The notes below the pieces were generated by a model. The model worked only from the letters and a program-made list of their open reading frames with translations. It was not told the origin of the DNA and made no database searches. Position numbers and translations under genes: made by a program. DNA of 64,000 nucleotides from Spongilla lacustris. Its lineage: Eukaryota; Porifera; Demospongiae; Spongillida; Spongillidae. Below, piece after piece: positions 61,556-64,000 of the stretch (within the stretch, counting starts at the first letter, position 1; each line of letters begins with the position of its first letter). The stretch lies in NCBI GenBank assembly GCA_949361645.1, contig OX442418.1, positions 5,337,609-5,401,608 on the forward strand. Reading direction: 5' to 3'.

Positions 61556-62280
61556 CTGTAAAATAAATAGAAAGGTAAATAATGTTAGGATTCGATACAT
61601 ACAAAGATATAAAAAAACATTCTCTGCGAAAAGTTGGTGGTAACATAGGATGTGAAGGCAATGACAGTGTAAAAAAGGGAACAAGTCATAATCACTATAT
61701 TTATCACTTTGTAGAACAGCATTACATTTATCCTGCGACTATTGTGATTATCACTTCCCCAATCCCTTGTTCCTTTCCTTTTTACACTACCGTTGCCTTC
61801 AAATCCTACATGTACATACATGTATACCACCAAATATTTACAATACAATATAGCAATGAATTGTTGTGGATAATCATCATTTTAAAAATCAGGTGCAACT
61901 TTGAATTGCTATGCAGCCAAATAAATAGGCACATATATGCATAAATCATTACGATTGAGATGAAATAAAATCTAAACATTATTTATATGTAATGTAGTAT
62001 GGGAATTTGTAACTGATGTCAATAATTATGTATGCATATGGTGAGACTACTTCTTCACAGCCGGTTTGAAAGACTGATACGTGTAATGAATTCCTTTGGA
62101 ATAATAGTGATACAATACTATTGGACGGATCCATCCAGGACACGACTGTGAAAGACTATTTAAACGGTGATTTGTGTATCAGACATGTGTTATGTAGTGC
62201 ATTCTGACTGATCTAAGTCACTACCTTTGAGTTGAGATAGAGAGACAAGGTACACTGCAATTAGCCTACCGAGTTGTTTT
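61556..62280. other. Upstream of the first RNF213 exon seen
   Basis: No further RNF213 exon and no other gene recognised. Confidence 0.4.
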
Positions 62281-62289
62281 TAGCACAGG

Positions 62290-63320
62290 AACTTTGTCAA
62301 CTGGTTGGAGCACTTTAAGAATGGCCTTGAGACTTCCACACTGCTGGAAAGAGCTCTTGTTGCATGATTGTGGATTGCTGTGAAATCAAGAACCGGCTAT
62401 GCTGTTACAAAGAAAGCCCTCAGCAACATGTTAAAGGCTACTGAGTTCATGCCTTTTGCTGAATTTCAATTGTTCAAACTACGCCATGGTGAGGCGGTTC
62501 ACATGTAGCCACACCATCTGAAGCAACTTCTATGCCATGAAGATAGCAAGGACAAAACAATATTCAGCAGGTGTTCTTGAGTCATGCAGTCATGGCAAAC
62601 TCTGACATCACAACCATCAATGCCAGTTATCAGAGCCAAAGATACAGCTAAGTGTCTGGAAGTATGATCCTTGCAAGACATCACAGAAAGGCAAGCCATC
62701 AGCCACTGAGCAAGAAATTGTTCGGATCAAACTGGGGATGACCACTTCAAGGGCCACAAGCCATTTTGCTCATGTCTAGAAGCCCAATAATTCATTACTG
62801 CCATTTTCAACATTTACCCATCATTGAAGGGAAACTTGATGGCTATAAATGCAAAAATTATAGCAGATTCCAGTTCCTCTGTTTCGTTAGTAGACAAGGC
62901 ATATCTTCCTTCTGCATGTTTAATCAGGAGAAGACAGCAGTCACATTGCACAGCACATGGGCATGGGATGAGTATAGTTGGAATGGTTAGGCTTATGGTG
63001 CAATTGGAATCTTCTAATGTACAACTGAACACTCACTCTTGGTAGCTGAACAGTTGCTAATGCCTACGGAACTGACTTCCTTTTTGATCATCATCCACAC
63101 AGTCAGCAGGCAGGATGAGGCCAATATGTGCTATGCTGTTTCTACCAGAAGTGATCCAGAGGAGAATGACGTGGGATGGATGTGCAGTACCAAGGTTTGG
63201 TGTGTGTTTGACAGTTCAATCCCAAACCAAAAATGGTTGTTGAAATTTACGGCTGCCTCAACTTGTCACTGGTGAGATCAGTGGCAAGGGCCATCATGGG
63301 GAGTTAGTCCATGGATAGAC
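62290..63320 (+). pseudogene. Gag-protease relic of an LTR retrotransposon
   Basis: Many stops. A gag-like stretch (LFKLRHGEAVHM.PHHLKQL) near 62470-62520 and a retropepsin-like stretch near 62835-63080 (IIADSSSSVSLVDKAYLP, where DS-S replaces the catalytic Asp-Thr/Ser-Gly; later LVAEQLLMP and ELTSFLI, like the LLGxDFL strand). No RT is visible. It may be the front part of an element like the Gmr1-like relic, but the two cannot be tied together here. Confidence 0.55.
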
Positions 63321-63459
63321 TGAAATAAGCTTAATGATTACTTTTGTGCATGCTTGCTTGTAATTCTTATATAATAATAATAAATTAAGTGTAGAGTAGT
63401 GTAGTTCGTTCTTTGTTCTTGTGTATGTTCATCTATCCTGCTGCAACTGTATATTAATT

Positions 63460-64000
63460 GGGACAGTGTCCAGCAAAATCGGGCTTGTGGGGTTATAATT
63501 TTATCACTATAAAAATTGCACGTTGTACTAAACAACACATCTTCGCGACGGTACTACCTTTTCTTTTCAAATTTCGTACACTTGTTCCCACACCATTTCT
63601 CTGTGTGAAAATTGATTTCTGGGATCTACACCTTTTCCGTGCCGTGGATACAATCGTTAACCCCGCAGGTTAGAAATCCACATTTCTCCACGTATGCGAG
63701 TGTTGAAACGCGTAAAATTCGGAGCGTGCATAGAGGAGTCCTGTAGCATATTTGTTCTGTTCGTTCGTTTCTGAATCATCCATTACGGAGATACAGTTGA
63801 GCAAACTACAGGCACATTTTCCCGCTTGATTCGCGCCAATGCTATAATCACCGCCTTCCATTCAGGTGATTTGCCAAAATCATTGGCGCGAATCAAGCGG
63901 GAAAACGTGCCTGTAGTTTGTTCAACTGTATCTCCGTAACGGATGTTATAGAAATTAACGAACAGAATAAATCAATAGCTACAGGAGTCCTCTATGTGCA
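63460..64000. mobile_element. Second copy of the foldback element (cut by window end)
   Basis: Starts GGGACAGTGTCCAGCAAAAT and follows 38477 onward with few changes. The palindrome centre is near 63870 and the second arm is still running at the last base. The centre has a deletion relative to the 38.5-kb copy. Confidence 0.92.

Noticed and set aside
62499..62699. 66-codon minus frame as a further RNF213 exon
   Set aside because: No resemblance to the family; the region reads as a gag-protease relic on the plus strand.

Overview
The window is nuclear DNA of an invertebrate animal. It has intron-rich genes with GT-AG splice sites and introns as short as 56-58 nt, animal-specific protein families (TRIM-NHL, BABAM1/MERIT40, RNF213), and a dense load of retrotransposons, MITEs and foldback repeats. 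The mix would suit a marine sponge or another early-branching animal; that placement is inference from gene content, not a species call. It is AT-rich and strewn with the octamer TACATGTA.

Layout. 0.3-2.5 kb (+): a TRIM-NHL gene broken by two single-base insertions. 3.2-8.4 kb (-): a complete, very young Ty3/Gypsy LTR retrotransposon with identical 192-bp LTRs. 10.5-11.2 kb (-): the 3' end of a non-LTR-type retroelement (restriction-like endonuclease) that runs into a 200-N gap. 12.4-22.5 kb (+): an eight-exon BABAM1 (MERIT40) gene whose 6.4-kb fifth intron holds a minisatellite and two MITEs. 23.15-24.43 kb: a TTAA-flanked 1.28-kb element whose ends carry double palindromes. 25.09-61.56 kb (-): the last 56 exons (about 9.1 kb, about 3,030 codons) of a giant RNF213-type AAA+ ubiquitin ligase, which runs off the right side of the window at its 5' end. 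Its large introns hold foldback elements, a decayed DNA transposon, two copies of a composite repeat, and a Gmr1-like Gypsy relic carrying nested MITEs. 62.3-63.3 kb: a gag-protease relic. 63.46-64 kb: a second foldback copy cut by the window end.

How the genes relate. All three host genes belong to ubiquitin biology: a RING/B-box TRIM-NHL ligase, the BRISC/BRCA1-A scaffold BABAM1, and the RNF213 ligase. BABAM1 and RNF213 are tail-to-tail, with 2.6 kb between stop codons. I read 55 intron junctions of the RNF213 homologue and all of them keep the frame, so the gene looks intact despite the insertions. It keeps both Walker A/B pairs and the RZ zinc finger but has no RING finger: the place where vertebrate RNF213 has its RING is a single 58-nt intron. 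This is the most interesting coding observation here. The most interesting non-coding one is evidence, from two arms of one MITE, that CATGTA units have been inserted after TA dinucleotides.
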